Assembly (NCBI GenBank): GCA_045613305.1
Contig: JAZLAU010000013.1
Coordinates: 1-59,025, forward strand
Direction of reading: 5' to 3'
Source: SFTJ01 sp045613305
Lineage (GTDB): Bacteria; Bacteroidota; Bacteroidia; Bacteroidales; Muribaculaceae
Length of the DNA: 59,025 nucleotides
Numbering within the stretch: position 1 is the stretch's first letter; each line of letters begins with the position of its first letter. Shown here piece after piece: positions 43,818-52,739 of this stretch. The position numbers were made by a program, and so were the translations under genes. The notes under the pieces are model-generated. The model ran no database searches and was not told the DNA's origin. It was given only the letters and a program-made list of their open reading frames with translations.

Positions 43818-44195
43818 ATGAAAAAAGTAATCAGTACACCAAACGCTCCAGCAGCAATTGGACCTTATAGCCAAGCTATCGAAGTGAACGGAATGTTGTT
43901 TATATCAGGTCAAATTCCAATCGACCCAGCAACAGGAGAAATTGTGGAAGGCGGAATCACTGAGCAAACAACTCAATCGTTTAAGAACATCAAGGCTATT
44001 CTAACCGAAGCCGGATATACATTTGACAATGTGGTAAAGACAACCGTATTCCTAAGTGATATGGCCGACTTTGCAGCGATGAATGCAGTTTATTCACAAA
44101 ACTTCAATGGCGATTTTCCGGCACGCAGCGCGGTGGCAGTGAAGACATTGCCAAAGAATGTGCTTGTGGAAGTTGAAACTATAGCAGTGAAGTAA
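43818..44195 (+). CDS. ridA: RidA family reactive imine deaminase
   Basis: A 125-residue cytoplasmic trimeric enzyme that hydrolyses the 2-aminoacrylate and 2-iminobutanoate released by PLP-dependent dehydratases, protecting other PLP enzymes. The family signature is intact: IGPYSQA, FISGQIPIDPATG, and the substrate-binding Arg103 in FPARSAV with the final VEVETIAV. The length is typical. It lies 23 bases before the gene for threonine deaminase, the enzyme that makes its substrate, so the operon joins producer and detoxifier. Confidence 0.95.
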   Translation: MKKVISTPNAPAAIGPYSQAIEVNGMLFISGQIPIDPATGEIVEGGITEQTTQSFKNIKAILTEAGYTFDNVVKTTVFLSDMADFAAMNAVYSQNFNGDFPARSAVAVKTLPKNVLVEVETIAVK

Positions 44196-44218
44196 AAACA
44201 ACAACAAAAACCTTAGCC

Positions 44219-45427
44219 GTGGAAAAAGAATTGACATTAAATGAGGTGTATCGTGCATCGCATGCCTTGAAGGGTATAATTCGTCGCACCGACCTTATCG
44301 CAGCCCCAACAATACGCAAGGACTGCGAGATATTCATTAAACCAGAAAACTTGCAAGTGACCGGTTCGTTTAAGGTACGCGGCGCAAGTTACATGATATC
44401 TCAATTAACCGAAGAGGAAAAGAAGCGCGGCGTTATAGCATGCTCAGCCGGTAACCATGCTCAGGGTGTGGCTCTTGCCGCTTCGAAATATGGCATCAAG
44501 TCGACAATTTGTCTTCCGGCAGGTGCTCCAATTTCAAAGGTTGAGGCTACACGCAGTTATGGCGCAGAAATTTGCCTTGTGCCGGGTGTGTATGACGACG
44601 CCTACAACCACGCATTGAAGTTGAAGGAAGAGAAGGGAATGACATTTGTGCATCCTTTCGACGACCCTCAGGTGATAGCCGGTCAGGGCACTATAGCACT
44701 CGAAATACTTGACGATATGCCCGATGTGGAATGCATCATTGTGCCTATTGGTGGCGGTGGCTTGATAAGCGGCGTGGCATACACAGCAAAGCAAATCAAC
44801 CCAAACATTAAGGTATATGGCGTACAGGCTGAAGGTGCTCCAAGCATGGTAAACAGCCTTGCTCACGATGCGATAGAGCGTCTTGACAGCGTATCGACAA
44901 TTGCCGATGGTATTGCCGTGAAAGAGCCGGGTAAAAACACTTTCGACTGCTGCAAGAAGTGGGTCGACAAAGTGGTTACTGTGAGCGAAGACGAAGTGTG
45001 TGCAGCAATTTTGCACTTGCTCGAAAAACATAAGTTTATCAGCGAAGGTGCTGGCGCCGTGTCGGTGGCTGCTGCTATGTATGGCAAACTGCCTATTGAA
45101 GGCAAGCGCACAGTGTGTGTGGTGAGCGGTGGTAACATCGACGTTACATTCTTGAGCCGTATCATCTCACGCGGTTTGGTTAAGAGTGGCCGTGAATGTA
45201 CGTTGGTTCTTGAGTTGGCCGACAAGCCAGGTCAATTGCACGAGGTGACTCAAGTAATGGCCGAACTTGGAGCAAATGTGCTATCGGTGGTGCACGAACG
45301 CAGCGCAGCACAAGTGGCTAACGTAAACTCTTGTATACTTCGCGTATCGATGGAAACTCGCAATACTGAGCACGTAATTCAAATATGCGAAGCTCTTAAG
45401 GCTAAGGGCATTAATGTGCTTAAATAA
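44219..45427 (+). CDS. ilvA: Threonine ammonia-lyase (PLP-dependent, single ACT domain)
   Basis: A 402-residue enzyme converting L-threonine to 2-oxobutanoate and ammonia. The PLP-binding Lys52 is in TGSFKVRGA, the phosphate-binding loop is IGGGGLISG (near residue 180), and SGGNID lies near 305. One C-terminal ACT domain (ECTLVLELADKPGQLHEV) suggests allosteric control; this is the medium-length form of the enzyme, which can serve isoleucine synthesis or threonine breakdown. The start is a GTG at 44219, since no ATG fits the conserved N-terminus. It is co-transcribed with ridA and closed by a terminator at 45446. Serine dehydratase side activity is common in the family. Confidence 0.93.
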   Translation: MEKELTLNEVYRASHALKGIIRRTDLIAAPTIRKDCEIFIKPENLQVTGSFKVRGASYMISQLTEEEKKRGVIACSAGNHAQGVALAASKYGIKSTICLPAGAPISKVEATRSYGAEICLVPGVYDDAYNHALKLKEEKGMTFVHPFDDPQVIAGQGTIALEILDDMPDVECIIVPIGGGGLISGVAYTAKQINPNIKVYGVQAEGAPSMVNSLAHDAIERLDSVSTIADGIAVKEPGKNTFDCCKKWVDKVVTVSEDEVCAAILHLLEKHKFISEGAGAVSVAAAMYGKLPIEGKRTVCVVSGGNIDVTFLSRIISRGLVKSGRECTLVLELADKPGQLHEVTQVMAELGANVLSVVHERSAAQVANVNSCILRVSMETRNTEHVIQICEALKAKGINVLK

Positions 45428-45445
45428 CAGAAGCAATTATATAAC

Positions 45446-45485
45446 AATAAGCGCCATCTCGAAAGAGGTGGCGCTTATTGTTTTT
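45446..45485 (+). terminator. Terminator of the ridA-ilvA operon
   Basis: AATAAGCGCCATCTC (45446-45460), GAAA loop, GAGGTGGCGCTTATT (45465-45479), then GTTTTTA. Complementary arms with one G-T pair (CATCTC with GAGGTG). Confidence 0.85.
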
Positions 45486-45529
45486 ATGTGTAAGTGAGGG
45501 TAGTGGCAGCGCAATGTGCTGTTTGCCTA

Positions 45530-46378
45530 CTATAAGTTTTCGAGCCAAGTTTTTAGCGCGTGAGTCATATCGGTGTGATAGGTGAAATTTTCTCTGAATC
45601 CCCATCCGTGTCCACCGTTAGGGTAGATGTGAAGCGATGCGTTCACTCCGGCATCGATAAGCGCTTGATAGTAGCGCAAGCTGTTTTCAACTTTTACGTC
45701 GCCGTCGCCAGTGCTGTGGAAGATGATTGCTTTAGGAGTAGACTCCGACACTTGCAACTCGTTGCAGTAAAGTTTAATTTGGTCGTAATTAGGCTTTTCG
45801 CCCAATAGGTTGTTTCGAGAGCCCCAATGAGTTAGTTCGCCTTTCATAGATATTACGGGGTAGAATAGAATTTGGAAATCGGGACGTGTTTCAGCCGGAG
45901 CGTGAGTGGCGATGGTTGATGCCAAGTGTCCGCCTGCCGACGAACCCATAATGCCCACTTTATGAGGGTTGATGTTCCATTCTTTGGCTTTTTCGCGAGT
46001 TAGTCTGATGGCTTCTGTAGCGTCGCTAATAGGCACTTGCGTGTGTCCGTGAGGCATGCGATATTTGAGCACAATAAGAGCAATGCCTTGATTGTTGAAA
46101 TATTCGGCCCAGTCATATCCTTCGTGACCAATAGCGAGCCCGCCGTAGGCTCCGCCAGGACAGCACACAATGGCAGTGCCGCAAGATTTGTCGGCAGCCG
46201 GAAGATACACTCTCACCGAAGGCTTAAAGTTGCGCTTGGCGTCGTCGAAGGGTTCGGTTTTGTCGATGCCGTTGCTGTTTGGCAATCCGTTAGGCCATAG
46301 GTCGATGTCGAAACTTGTTTGAGCCAACACATTGCCGGCAAAAAGCATAAGTGCTATTGTCAAAAGATATTTTTTCAT
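45530..46378 (-). CDS. Exported alpha/beta-hydrolase esterase (BD-FAE/lipase type)
   Basis: A 282-residue protein with a signal peptide (ending VLAQ). The oxyanion segment CPGGAYGGLA, the nucleophile elbow GSSAGGH (Ser near residue 145), a late acid region (HSTGDGDV) and the catalytic His in PNGGHGWGFR are all visible. The family removes acetyl or feruloyl groups from plant polysaccharides or acts on other small esters. The start overlaps the end of the AI-2E permease gene by four bases (ATGA), so the two are translationally coupled. Confidence 0.88.
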   Translation of the reverse strand: MKKYLLTIALMLFAGNVLAQTSFDIDLWPNGLPNSNGIDKTEPFDDAKRNFKPSVRVYLPAADKSCGTAIVCCPGGAYGGLAIGHEGYDWAEYFNNQGIALIVLKYRMPHGHTQVPISDATEAIRLTREKAKEWNINPHKVGIMGSSAGGHLASTIATHAPAETRPDFQILFYPVISMKGELTHWGSRNNLLGEKPNYDQIKLYCNELQVSESTPKAIIFHSTGDGDVKVENSLRYYQALIDAGVNASLHIYPNGGHGWGFRENFTYHTDMTHALKTWLENL

Positions 46379-47511
46379 TGTTCGGAGTCGGTTATGTTAG
46401 TAGTAGTGTTTTCGGTGCTGTTTTGGGCATCGGAACTGATGTTAAGCACATATCGCTTGTAGTAGGATATGAGCAGTGAAGTGAGTGGGAGTGCAATGAT
46501 AAGTCCTACGAATCCGAGCAAAGAGCCCCAAACCGATAGCGAAAGAAGAATAAGCACAGGGTTGATGGCCATGAATTTGCCCATGATTTTCGGAGTGAGA
46601 AACATGTCTTGAATTATTTGCACCACGCAATACACTAAAGTGGTGTAACCGCAAATTACCCAGAAGTTTGTTCCGGTAGCGGCAGCGTCGACAATGCAAA
46701 GGAATGCCGCCAAAGGGAGTGAAATGAGTTGAAGGTAAGGCACCAAGTTGAGCACCCCGATAAATAAGCCAAACGCCACAGCCATAGGCAGTCCTATGAT
46801 GGAGAAGCCTATAGAGAACATGATGCCCACAATGAGAGCAATTAACGATTGTCCGCGGAAATACATGTTCATGCCACGTTTCACGTCGTTGACCACCATA
46901 AACACTCCGTCTTTGTAGCGTTCAGGCACTGCTTTGTGCATTCCGTAGGCCACTTTGTCGTAGTCGATGAGGATGAAAATGAGATAAAGTATGGCAATGA
47001 ACCACGAGAAAATGTTGACAATCACGTTGGCAGTTGCACCAACAAAGTTCCAAGTTTTTTGGAAAATGTCACTAAATAGGTCCATCCATTGTTCCTTGCT
47101 TAGGATGTCGACCAATTGCTTGATGTCGACATGATTTCTCACAAATTCCAATATCGTGGCAGGTAATCCGTTGATGTTGATTTTCTGGGTGGTGTATTGG
47201 GTTAGCATTTCAACCATTGTGCTTATTTCTTGATATATGTATGGCACAATGATAGCGAAGGCGCCATAGGCAATGAGCAATAGCATTACAAGTGTTAAGC
47301 AGACGGGAGCAATGTTGTTTTTGCAATGCATCCAACGCTTATTGAATTTTACCAGCGGGTGAATCATGTAAGCTAATAAGCATGCCACAAAAAATGGCAA
47401 AAGTACGCTGCTCAAATAGTTAATCAAAAACACAGTGCCAGCCACGCATGCCACTACAAAGACAATGCGCACCACTCGGTCGAAATCATATTTTTTTCTT
47501 TCTTCAATCAT
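46375..47511 (-). CDS. AI-2E family transporter (PerM/TqsA family)
   Basis: A 378-residue inner-membrane protein with about eight helices. The N-terminal pair (VFLINYLSSVLLPFFVACLLAYMIHPLV) and the C-terminal core with GLPMAVAFGLFIGVLNLVPYLG-like sequence (here NLVPYLQLISL) and PKIMGKFMAINPVLILLSL are diagnostic. The family was named for autoinducer-2 export, but members also act as Na/H or metabolite transporters, so the substrate is open. It lies between two secreted esterase genes (18-base gap to the upstream one, four-base overlap with the downstream one). Confidence 0.9.
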   Translation of the reverse strand: MIEERKKYDFDRVVRIVFVVACVAGTVFLINYLSSVLLPFFVACLLAYMIHPLVKFNKRWMHCKNNIAPVCLTLVMLLLIAYGAFAIIVPYIYQEISTMVEMLTQYTTQKININGLPATILEFVRNHVDIKQLVDILSKEQWMDLFSDIFQKTWNFVGATANVIVNIFSWFIAILYLIFILIDYDKVAYGMHKAVPERYKDGVFMVVNDVKRGMNMYFRGQSLIALIVGIMFSIGFSIIGLPMAVAFGLFIGVLNLVPYLQLISLPLAAFLCIVDAAATGTNFWVICGYTTLVYCVVQIIQDMFLTPKIMGKFMAINPVLILLSLSVWGSLLGFVGLIIALPLTSLLISYYKRYVLNISSDAQNSTENTTTNITDSEQ

Positions 47512-47529
47512 GTTGCGAGAATGCGATGT

Positions 47530-48312
47530 TTAGAAGAATTTTCCAATGCGGCTTTGGTTAAACAGCCATTCCAAGAAGTCAGGTTGGCTGAAAGCAGGAT
47601 TCCAGCTGCCGTGTCCCACGCCGGGGAATTCGGTGTATTCAACCTTAGCTCCAACTTCGCGAAGCTTTAGGTATGCTTGGCGAGAGCCTTCAAGCGGCAC
47701 CACCTTGTCGTTGTCGCCATGGAATATGTGCCATTTAGTGCCTTTTACGGCCTTTGTGATTCTCGACACGTTGACTGAGCCGCAAATAGGCACGGCAGCA
47801 GCAAACGCGTTAGGGTAACGAATTACGATGTCGTAGGTTGCCATCGCGCCCATTGAAAGGCCTATGACATACACACGGTTTGGGTCCACAATGCCGTCGC
47901 GCACATATTTCGACACGAGTCCGTACACTCGCTTAATGAATCGTGAAGGTTCGGCCGGGATGTCCATTTGGTCGGGCATAAGCGACTTTGGATAGTTGGT
48001 GTATGCGCCAAATTCCTGTTCGCTGCATTGTGGGAACACCACATAGCACGGATATTTTTCTCTGTTTTTAGGGTTTAGGAATTGCTGAGCCCCGTGGGTG
48101 AGTTGGCGTTCGTTGTCGGTGCCGCGTTCGCCCATGCCGTGAAGAAATATCACAAGCGGATATTTCTTGTCTTTTTCAACTTTTAGAGGCGTAAGTTCTT
48201 GATAAAGCAGCGTGTCGGCACCTGCTATCATTTCTCGTTTTTCGAAATTGCCTTGCGCATTTGCAATCGTGGAGATTGCAAGAACCATTATAAAGGTTAT
48301 TAATTGCTTCAT
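47530..48312 (-). CDS. Exported esterase/polyhydroxybutyrate-depolymerase-like hydrolase
   Basis: A 260-residue alpha/beta-hydrolase with a signal peptide (MKQLITFIMVLAISTIANAQ). It shows PLVIFLHGMGERG, the nucleophile elbow GLSMGAM (Ser near residue 153), an acid in FHGDNDKVVP and the His in PGVGHGSW. It resembles the CE1/LpqC group, which includes feruloyl esterases. I use the ATG at 48312; an in-frame ATG at 48468 would add 52 residues before a good signal peptide. A TATTTTTG box (minus strand, 48342-48349) could start the transcript about 23 bases before it. It leads the three-gene esterase/permease operon. Confidence 0.85.
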   Translation of the reverse strand: MKQLITFIMVLAISTIANAQGNFEKREMIAGADTLLYQELTPLKVEKDKKYPLVIFLHGMGERGTDNERQLTHGAQQFLNPKNREKYPCYVVFPQCSEQEFGAYTNYPKSLMPDQMDIPAEPSRFIKRVYGLVSKYVRDGIVDPNRVYVIGLSMGAMATYDIVIRYPNAFAAAVPICGSVNVSRITKAVKGTKWHIFHGDNDKVVPLEGSRQAYLKLREVGAKVEYTEFPGVGHGSWNPAFSQPDFLEWLFNQSRIGKFF

Positions 48313-48556
48313 AGTTTTGAGGTTTAAAACGTAATTACAAGCAAAAATAATGATTATCTCTGAAAAAACTAACGAAAAAGTAAGTAAATGTGCTAAAGTT
48401 GCGGCTTTGATAAATTCGTTGTCGGCATACAAAAAAAGTGAGATGAAGCGCAGAGTGTTGAGTCCCAATAATTGCAGTTGATTTTATATAGTAAAATTCA
48501 TTGCTTTTAGTTAAAAATTATGTCGTGAAAATAATAGATGAAACAAACTTTTTTTG

Positions 48557-48564
48557 TTACTTTG
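48557..48564 (+). promoter_or_regulatory. Candidate -7 box of the Na/Pi cotransporter gene
   Basis: TTACTTTG with C following, one mismatch from the consensus, 28 bases before the ATG at 48592. It lies inside the longer possible reading frame from 48538, arguing against that start. Confidence 0.35.
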
Positions 48565-48591
48565 CACGATAGATTAATCTTAATAAAATTT

Positions 48592-50328
48592 ATGGGTATA
48601 CTACAAATCTTTACACTGTTGGGGGCATTGGGTATGTTCCTTTACGGTATGAACTTAATGAGTTCAGGACTGCAAAAAGCAGCGGGAGAGAAGTTGAGAG
48701 GATTTTTGACAGCCATGACTTCAAATCCATTCAAGGGCGTTATGACAGGATTGGGAATTACCAGTATCATCCAATCATCGTCGGCCACAACTGTAATGGT
48801 AGTAAGTTTTGTAAATGCAGGTCTATTGACCTTAGCGCAGGCTATTGGCGTAATTATGGGTGCCAATATTGGTACAACCGTAACCGCATGGATGGTGGCA
48901 TGGTTAGGATTTAAGGCCGACATTTCGATACTTGCGGTTCCTTTGATGCTTTTTGGATTCTTGTTCTCTAATTCAAAGAAGAATCAACGAAAGAATATCG
49001 GCGAACTGATAGTGGGTTTCTGCCTTTTGTTCCTCGGTTTGTCGTTTATGAAAGAATCAGTGCCAGACCTTGGCCAAACACCACAAGTGTTGGAATTTGT
49101 GAGAGAATGGTCGTCATACGGATTTGGCTCGGTGCTATTGTTCTTGGCATTTGGTACGATATTAACACTTGTGCTACAATCATCATCGGCAACAATGGCC
49201 ATAACGCTAATCATGCTCAGCATGGGTTGGATTCCGTTCCATATGGCGGGCGCAATGGTTCTTGGCGAAAACATCGGTACAACAATCACCGCCAACATCG
49301 CTGCTTCGATAGGTAACACGCAAGCCAAGCGTGCCGCAATGTCGCACACAATATTCAACGTGTTTGGTGTACTTTGGGCATTAGCATTATACCACCCATT
49401 TTTGCAATTGGTGGGTGAGATAACAGCTAATCTATTTGGTTTGCCAAACCCAGCAGCTGAAGGTTTTGTTGTTAAGAGCTCTACATCGCCTGAAGGAACA
49501 GCTGCATTGTATGGTCTATCGATGTTGCACACATTGTTTAACACAATCAACACTTTGTTGATGATATGGTTTACAAAGTTGATTGCAAAGGCAGTAAGTT
49601 ATATAATTCGTGCGCCAAAGAATCAGGAAAAAGATGCATTCCGTTTGCAATACATTTCAGCAGGTCATCTTGCTACCCCAGAATTGTCGTTGGGCTTGGC
49701 GTTTGAAGAAATCATACATTTTGCAAAAATTTCAAAGAATGGTGCGAATTATGCGAAACAAGCCATCAACGAAAGTGATGACGACAAGTTTGAAGAATTG
49801 CGCGAAAAGCTTGTTAAATATGAAGAAATTTCAGACCGCATAGAATATGAAATTGCAACATTCTTAAATGGTGTGTCGGCTGAAGAAATTAGCGAAAGCA
49901 CTTCGGTAAAGGTTAAGGCCATGTATAAGATAATCGGTGAATTGGAATCGCTTGGTGACTCGGGTGAATCAATTAGCCGCATCTTGTCGAGAAAGAACAT
50001 CCACAAGAAGAAGTTTGATGCTGAGGCTATGAAGAAGCTTAATATGATGGCCGATGCTGTTGTGGTGGCTTACGATGCAATGTTGGCAAATCTTGAAGCT
50101 GCTCATAAGGGTGAACTTGTGGAAATCACAAATGCATATAATGCAGAAGACCGCTTGAACACTCTTCGCAATAATTTCAGAGATGAGGTTGTGGAAGCCG
50201 TAGAAGAAGATGGCAACAACTATCAAGCAAGCGTTTACTTTATGGATATCATCAACACGTTTGAACATATGGGCGACTTTATGATTAACGTGTCGCAAGA
50301 CCTTGAAAGAGGATTTGTTAATAAGTAA
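48592..50328 (+). CDS. Na/Pi cotransporter family protein with PhoU-like C-terminus
   Basis: A 578-residue protein. The first 330 residues are membrane helices with the two inverted-repeat motifs of the family, IIQSSSATT near residue 60 and LVLQSSSATM near residue 195. The last 230 residues are cytoplasmic and helical, related to PhoU (EEIIHFAKISKNGAN onward). It should take up phosphate with sodium across the inner membrane, or control phosphate balance through the PhoU part. The start MGILQIFTLLGALGMFLYGM is the conserved N-terminus. The gene stands alone; a terminator follows at 50398. Confidence 0.92.
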   Translation: MGILQIFTLLGALGMFLYGMNLMSSGLQKAAGEKLRGFLTAMTSNPFKGVMTGLGITSIIQSSSATTVMVVSFVNAGLLTLAQAIGVIMGANIGTTVTAWMVAWLGFKADISILAVPLMLFGFLFSNSKKNQRKNIGELIVGFCLLFLGLSFMKESVPDLGQTPQVLEFVREWSSYGFGSVLLFLAFGTILTLVLQSSSATMAITLIMLSMGWIPFHMAGAMVLGENIGTTITANIAASIGNTQAKRAAMSHTIFNVFGVLWALALYHPFLQLVGEITANLFGLPNPAAEGFVVKSSTSPEGTAALYGLSMLHTLFNTINTLLMIWFTKLIAKAVSYIIRAPKNQEKDAFRLQYISAGHLATPELSLGLAFEEIIHFAKISKNGANYAKQAINESDDDKFEELREKLVKYEEISDRIEYEIATFLNGVSAEEISESTSVKVKAMYKIIGELESLGDSGESISRILSRKNIHKKKFDAEAMKKLNMMADAVVVAYDAMLANLEAAHKGELVEITNAYNAEDRLNTLRNNFRDEVVEAVEEDGNNYQASVYFMDIINTFEHMGDFMINVSQDLERGFVNK

Positions 50329-50397
50329 AACTATGCTTTGAAATTGTGCTTAATGATGAGTTAAGCCGATAATTGTCAGATAACAACAAAAAACTAT

Positions 50398-50436
50398 AAA
50401 AGGCCGATGGTTCGCATTGCGAGACATCGGCCTTTG
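50398..50436 (+). terminator. Terminator after the Na/Pi cotransporter gene
   Basis: AAAGGCCGATG (50398-50408 or one base later) pairs with CATCGGCCTTT (50425-50435); the 15-base loop contains a further weak GCATTGC pairing. The T-tract is short. Confidence 0.6.
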
Positions 50437-50519
50437 TAGTTTGATGGCCTTTGTGGGATTAACAAAAGATGGTTTTGCTGATGGTTAATGGAGTGTGTGA
50501 CAAAGCCAAAACTATTGCC

Positions 50520-50625
50520 GCTGTGGCGAAGCGATTCTCATAAAGGAACAAGTGCGTCACAAAAAATCAGTTGCTGTGGCAAAACGATTCACATAAAGAA
50601 GCAAGTGCGTCACAAAAACATAATC
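50520..50625. repeat. 53-base imperfect tandem repeat, two copies
   Basis: Both units start GCTGTGGC (50520 and 50573) and share GTGCGTCACAAAAA near the end; about five differences fall in the first 45 bases. A third, much-decayed copy may run from 50626 to 50680. No ORF spans the repeat. Confidence 0.75.
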
Positions 50626-50674
50626 GCCTGTGAAGGAAGGCTTCGCAATATGCCACAATAGGAACGGGTGCATA

Positions 50675-50722
50675 AGAAAAGCAAGGAGCACGGTTGTCGA
50701 TAATTGGCAATCGTGCTCCTTG
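50675..50722 (-). terminator. Terminator for the CE7 esterase gene
   Basis: CAAGGAGCACG (50682-50692) and CGTGCTCCTTG (50712-50722) are perfect arms. On the minus strand they are followed by CTTTTCTT. Confidence 0.75.
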
Positions 50723-50754
50723 TGTAGGCATTGCTGCAATTTGTTGAAATATGG

Positions 50755-52065
50755 CTATTTCTTAAAGTTCATCATCCATTCCCAACCGGTGTTCCATTGA
50801 TAAGGATATCGCCAGTGTCCTGTTTCAGGCACCACAAGCAGCAACTTTTGTTGGGCAGCAACGGCGTTCCAAGCGCTATAGGTGCTGGTAGGAGCGCAAG
50901 TGAGGTCGTTATATCCAAACGACATGAAGGTTGGCGTTTTCAGTATTCGTGCAAAATTCACCACGTCGTAATATTGCACCACTTGAGCCACTTCTTTTAT
51001 GTCGTTGTTGCCTTTGTTGAAATAGAAATGGTGAGGCCAACCTCCGGCACGGTCGTAAAGGTATGCTTGCTGGTCGCAAAGAGCAGGGAAGAACGACATT
51101 ATGGCAGTGACTTTTGGACAAAGTGCTGCAGTTACAATGCTTAAAGCACCGCCTTGGCTTCCGCCCACCACAAACAGGTTGTTGCCGTCGAATTCGGGCA
51201 ATGTGGTTAGGTATTCGGCCGCTCTCACACAGCCAAGATAAACATTGTTGTAGTAGTATTTGTCGCGAGAATCGATGTTAAGAGTGTAGTATGAATTGAG
51301 CGAACCGTTAGAAAGAGCGAGGTATAATTCGTTGCTTTCGGTTAGCGGAATGCCGTGAATTCCGAGGTCGAGTGTAATCATGCCGTCTTCGGCAGGCGAA
51401 ATGTATCCGCCAATTTTATGCACGCCGGCCCCAGGCACGCGCATCACAGCAGGATATTTGCCCGGTTTTTTAGGAATGGCCAAAATGCCATACATAGGGC
51501 GCACAGATGCTATTTTCACTTGGTACACATTAACCTTATCGGTGCATTGGCTTGGCAGCAATGTGAGTTTTGCATCCATTTTCACTTTGCCCAATTTTTC
51601 GAGTTGGCTGTTCCAGTATTGCTCAAAGTCGGTAGGCATTGGCACTGTAGCCACAAGGTTTTGAGGCTCGAAGGCTGCAGCGCAAGTTCCCGAATATTTT
51701 GTTCCGTTGACTGTGACTGTGGCTGTGCAGCGAAGGAATCCGCTTTCTTTCATGGTTCCGCCGTCGATGGTGGCAGCACCCTTCTTGAGTTTCGCGGTGC
51801 CTTGTTTGTGAGGCTTCATTTTGTCGTGGCAAATTGTGTACGACACTTCGGCTGCATCAAGTGGAACACCAGAAGAAATTACGGTTACATTAAACCTTAC
51901 GTTCTTTCCCAAGTCAAAGTTGTAAGCATCGGCTACTTTGCTGATGTCGGCAGAGGCAGTAACCCCGTCGGGAGCAACGATTACGGTAACTAATTTCTGG
52001 CTTGGTTGAGCCGCTGCAAGCAGCCAATAGGCAATGAAGAGTGATAGAAATGCTATGCGTTTCAT
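50755..52065 (-). CDS. Acetylxylan esterase (CE7/AXE1 family), exported
   Basis: A 436-residue exported protein (signal peptide ending LAAAQ). An N-terminal beta-domain (about residues 25-140) precedes the CE7 hydrolase domain. In the latter, PAVMRVPGAGVHKI forms the oxyanion region, VVGGSQGGAL holds the nucleophile Ser near residue 303, GYNDLTCAPTSTYSAWN contains the acid, and VVPETGHWRYP carries the His near residue 417. CE7 enzymes deacetylate short xylo-oligosaccharides and other acetylated compounds. A -7 box (TATCTTTG on the minus strand, 52098-52105) gives a leader of about 25 bases. Confidence 0.9.
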   Translation of the reverse strand: MKRIAFLSLFIAYWLLAAAQPSQKLVTVIVAPDGVTASADISKVADAYNFDLGKNVRFNVTVISSGVPLDAAEVSYTICHDKMKPHKQGTAKLKKGAATIDGGTMKESGFLRCTATVTVNGTKYSGTCAAAFEPQNLVATVPMPTDFEQYWNSQLEKLGKVKMDAKLTLLPSQCTDKVNVYQVKIASVRPMYGILAIPKKPGKYPAVMRVPGAGVHKIGGYISPAEDGMITLDLGIHGIPLTESNELYLALSNGSLNSYYTLNIDSRDKYYYNNVYLGCVRAAEYLTTLPEFDGNNLFVVGGSQGGALSIVTAALCPKVTAIMSFFPALCDQQAYLYDRAGGWPHHFYFNKGNNDIKEVAQVVQYYDVVNFARILKTPTFMSFGYNDLTCAPTSTYSAWNAVAAQQKLLLVVPETGHWRYPYQWNTGWEWMMNFKK

Positions 52066-52097
52066 AATAAAAAAGAAATATTAGATTTTAAGATATA

Positions 52098-52169
52098 CAA
52101 AGATAGTAACCTTTTTGAAAAAGATGAAGCGAAAAGCCACAGGTAACTGCATAAAAATTGTTATCTTTG
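52098..52169. promoter_or_regulatory. Divergent -7 boxes between the CE7 and small lipoprotein genes
   Basis: TATCTTTG on the minus strand (52098-52105) and TATCTTTG on the plus strand (52162-52169) face away from each other. Neither has a clear -33 TTG. Confidence 0.45.
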
Positions 52170-52212
52170 AAATCGTTATTTAGTAATAAAACCCTGAAAA
52201 TAGAAAGAGGCT

Positions 52213-52614
52213 ATGAAAAAGTTGAGAGTATTATTAATGAGTGCCATCTTATCGGTTTTGGCTATAGGAATGAATTCGTGCGGCGAAATCAACTATGGCA
52301 GCGTGGTGGGCACATGGGAATTGCAAAGCGATGAATACGGATATGTAGACGACTATAGTGTGGATAAATATCATTTTTATGCCGACGGCACTGGTGTGTA
52401 TGGCTACTATGATTACGACCGCTATGGCGCATATTGGGTAGGCGACGTTCCATTCCGTTGGGGATATGGCTGGGATGGCCCAAATTCTATATGGATGGAG
52501 TTTTATGACGGAAGCGTGTATCGTTACTACTTCGACGTTTACGGTTCGAGATTGAAATTAAGTCAAGACCGCCGATTCCGTTCTTGGTTGCTCTATTCTC
52601 GTTCTTACAGATAA
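52213..52614 (+). CDS. Small Tyr-rich lipoprotein, function unknown
   Basis: A 133-residue lipoprotein (lipobox MNSC, Cys near residue 23). The mature part has the start of a lipocalin-like domain (VVGTWELQSDEYG) and a string of Tyr-, Asp- and Gly-rich strands (FYADGTGVYGYYDYDRYG), ending in a basic segment (FRSWLLYSRSYR). I recognise no catalytic motif. It is transcribed alone from 52162 and ends at a hairpin at 52635. Confidence 0.8.
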   Translation: MKKLRVLLMSAILSVLAIGMNSCGEINYGSVVGTWELQSDEYGYVDDYSVDKYHFYADGTGVYGYYDYDRYGAYWVGDVPFRWGYGWDGPNSIWMEFYDGSVYRYYFDVYGSRLKLSQDRRFRSWLLYSRSYR

Positions 52615-52634
52615 TTAGATTGATGTGAAATAAA

Positions 52635-52672
52635 AGCGGCTCCATCCTATGGGTGGGGCCGCTAATGTTTTT
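52635..52672 (+). terminator. Terminator after the small lipoprotein gene
   Basis: AGCGGCTCC...(loop)...GGGGCCGCT, arms 52635-52643 and 52655-52663, followed by AATGTTTTTA. Confidence 0.65.
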
Positions 52673-52739
52673 ATGTGGGTTACACGATTGGTTTCAGTCT
52701 GAAAAGTGTTGCTGTGCATCGTGATTCTAATACGAATCA

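Larger units (their letters stand above)
50329..50754. other. Intergenic region with repeats and two terminators
   Basis: 426 bases without a gene. It contains the terminator of the Na/Pi gene (50398-50436), a 53-base imperfect tandem repeat (50520-50625) with a decayed possible third copy, and the terminator of the CE7 gene (50675-50722, minus strand). Confidence 0.6.

Noticed and set aside
50520..50680. Possible CRISPR array from the 53-base repeats
   Set aside because: Repeats are directly adjacent without unique spacers, and there are no cas genes in the window.
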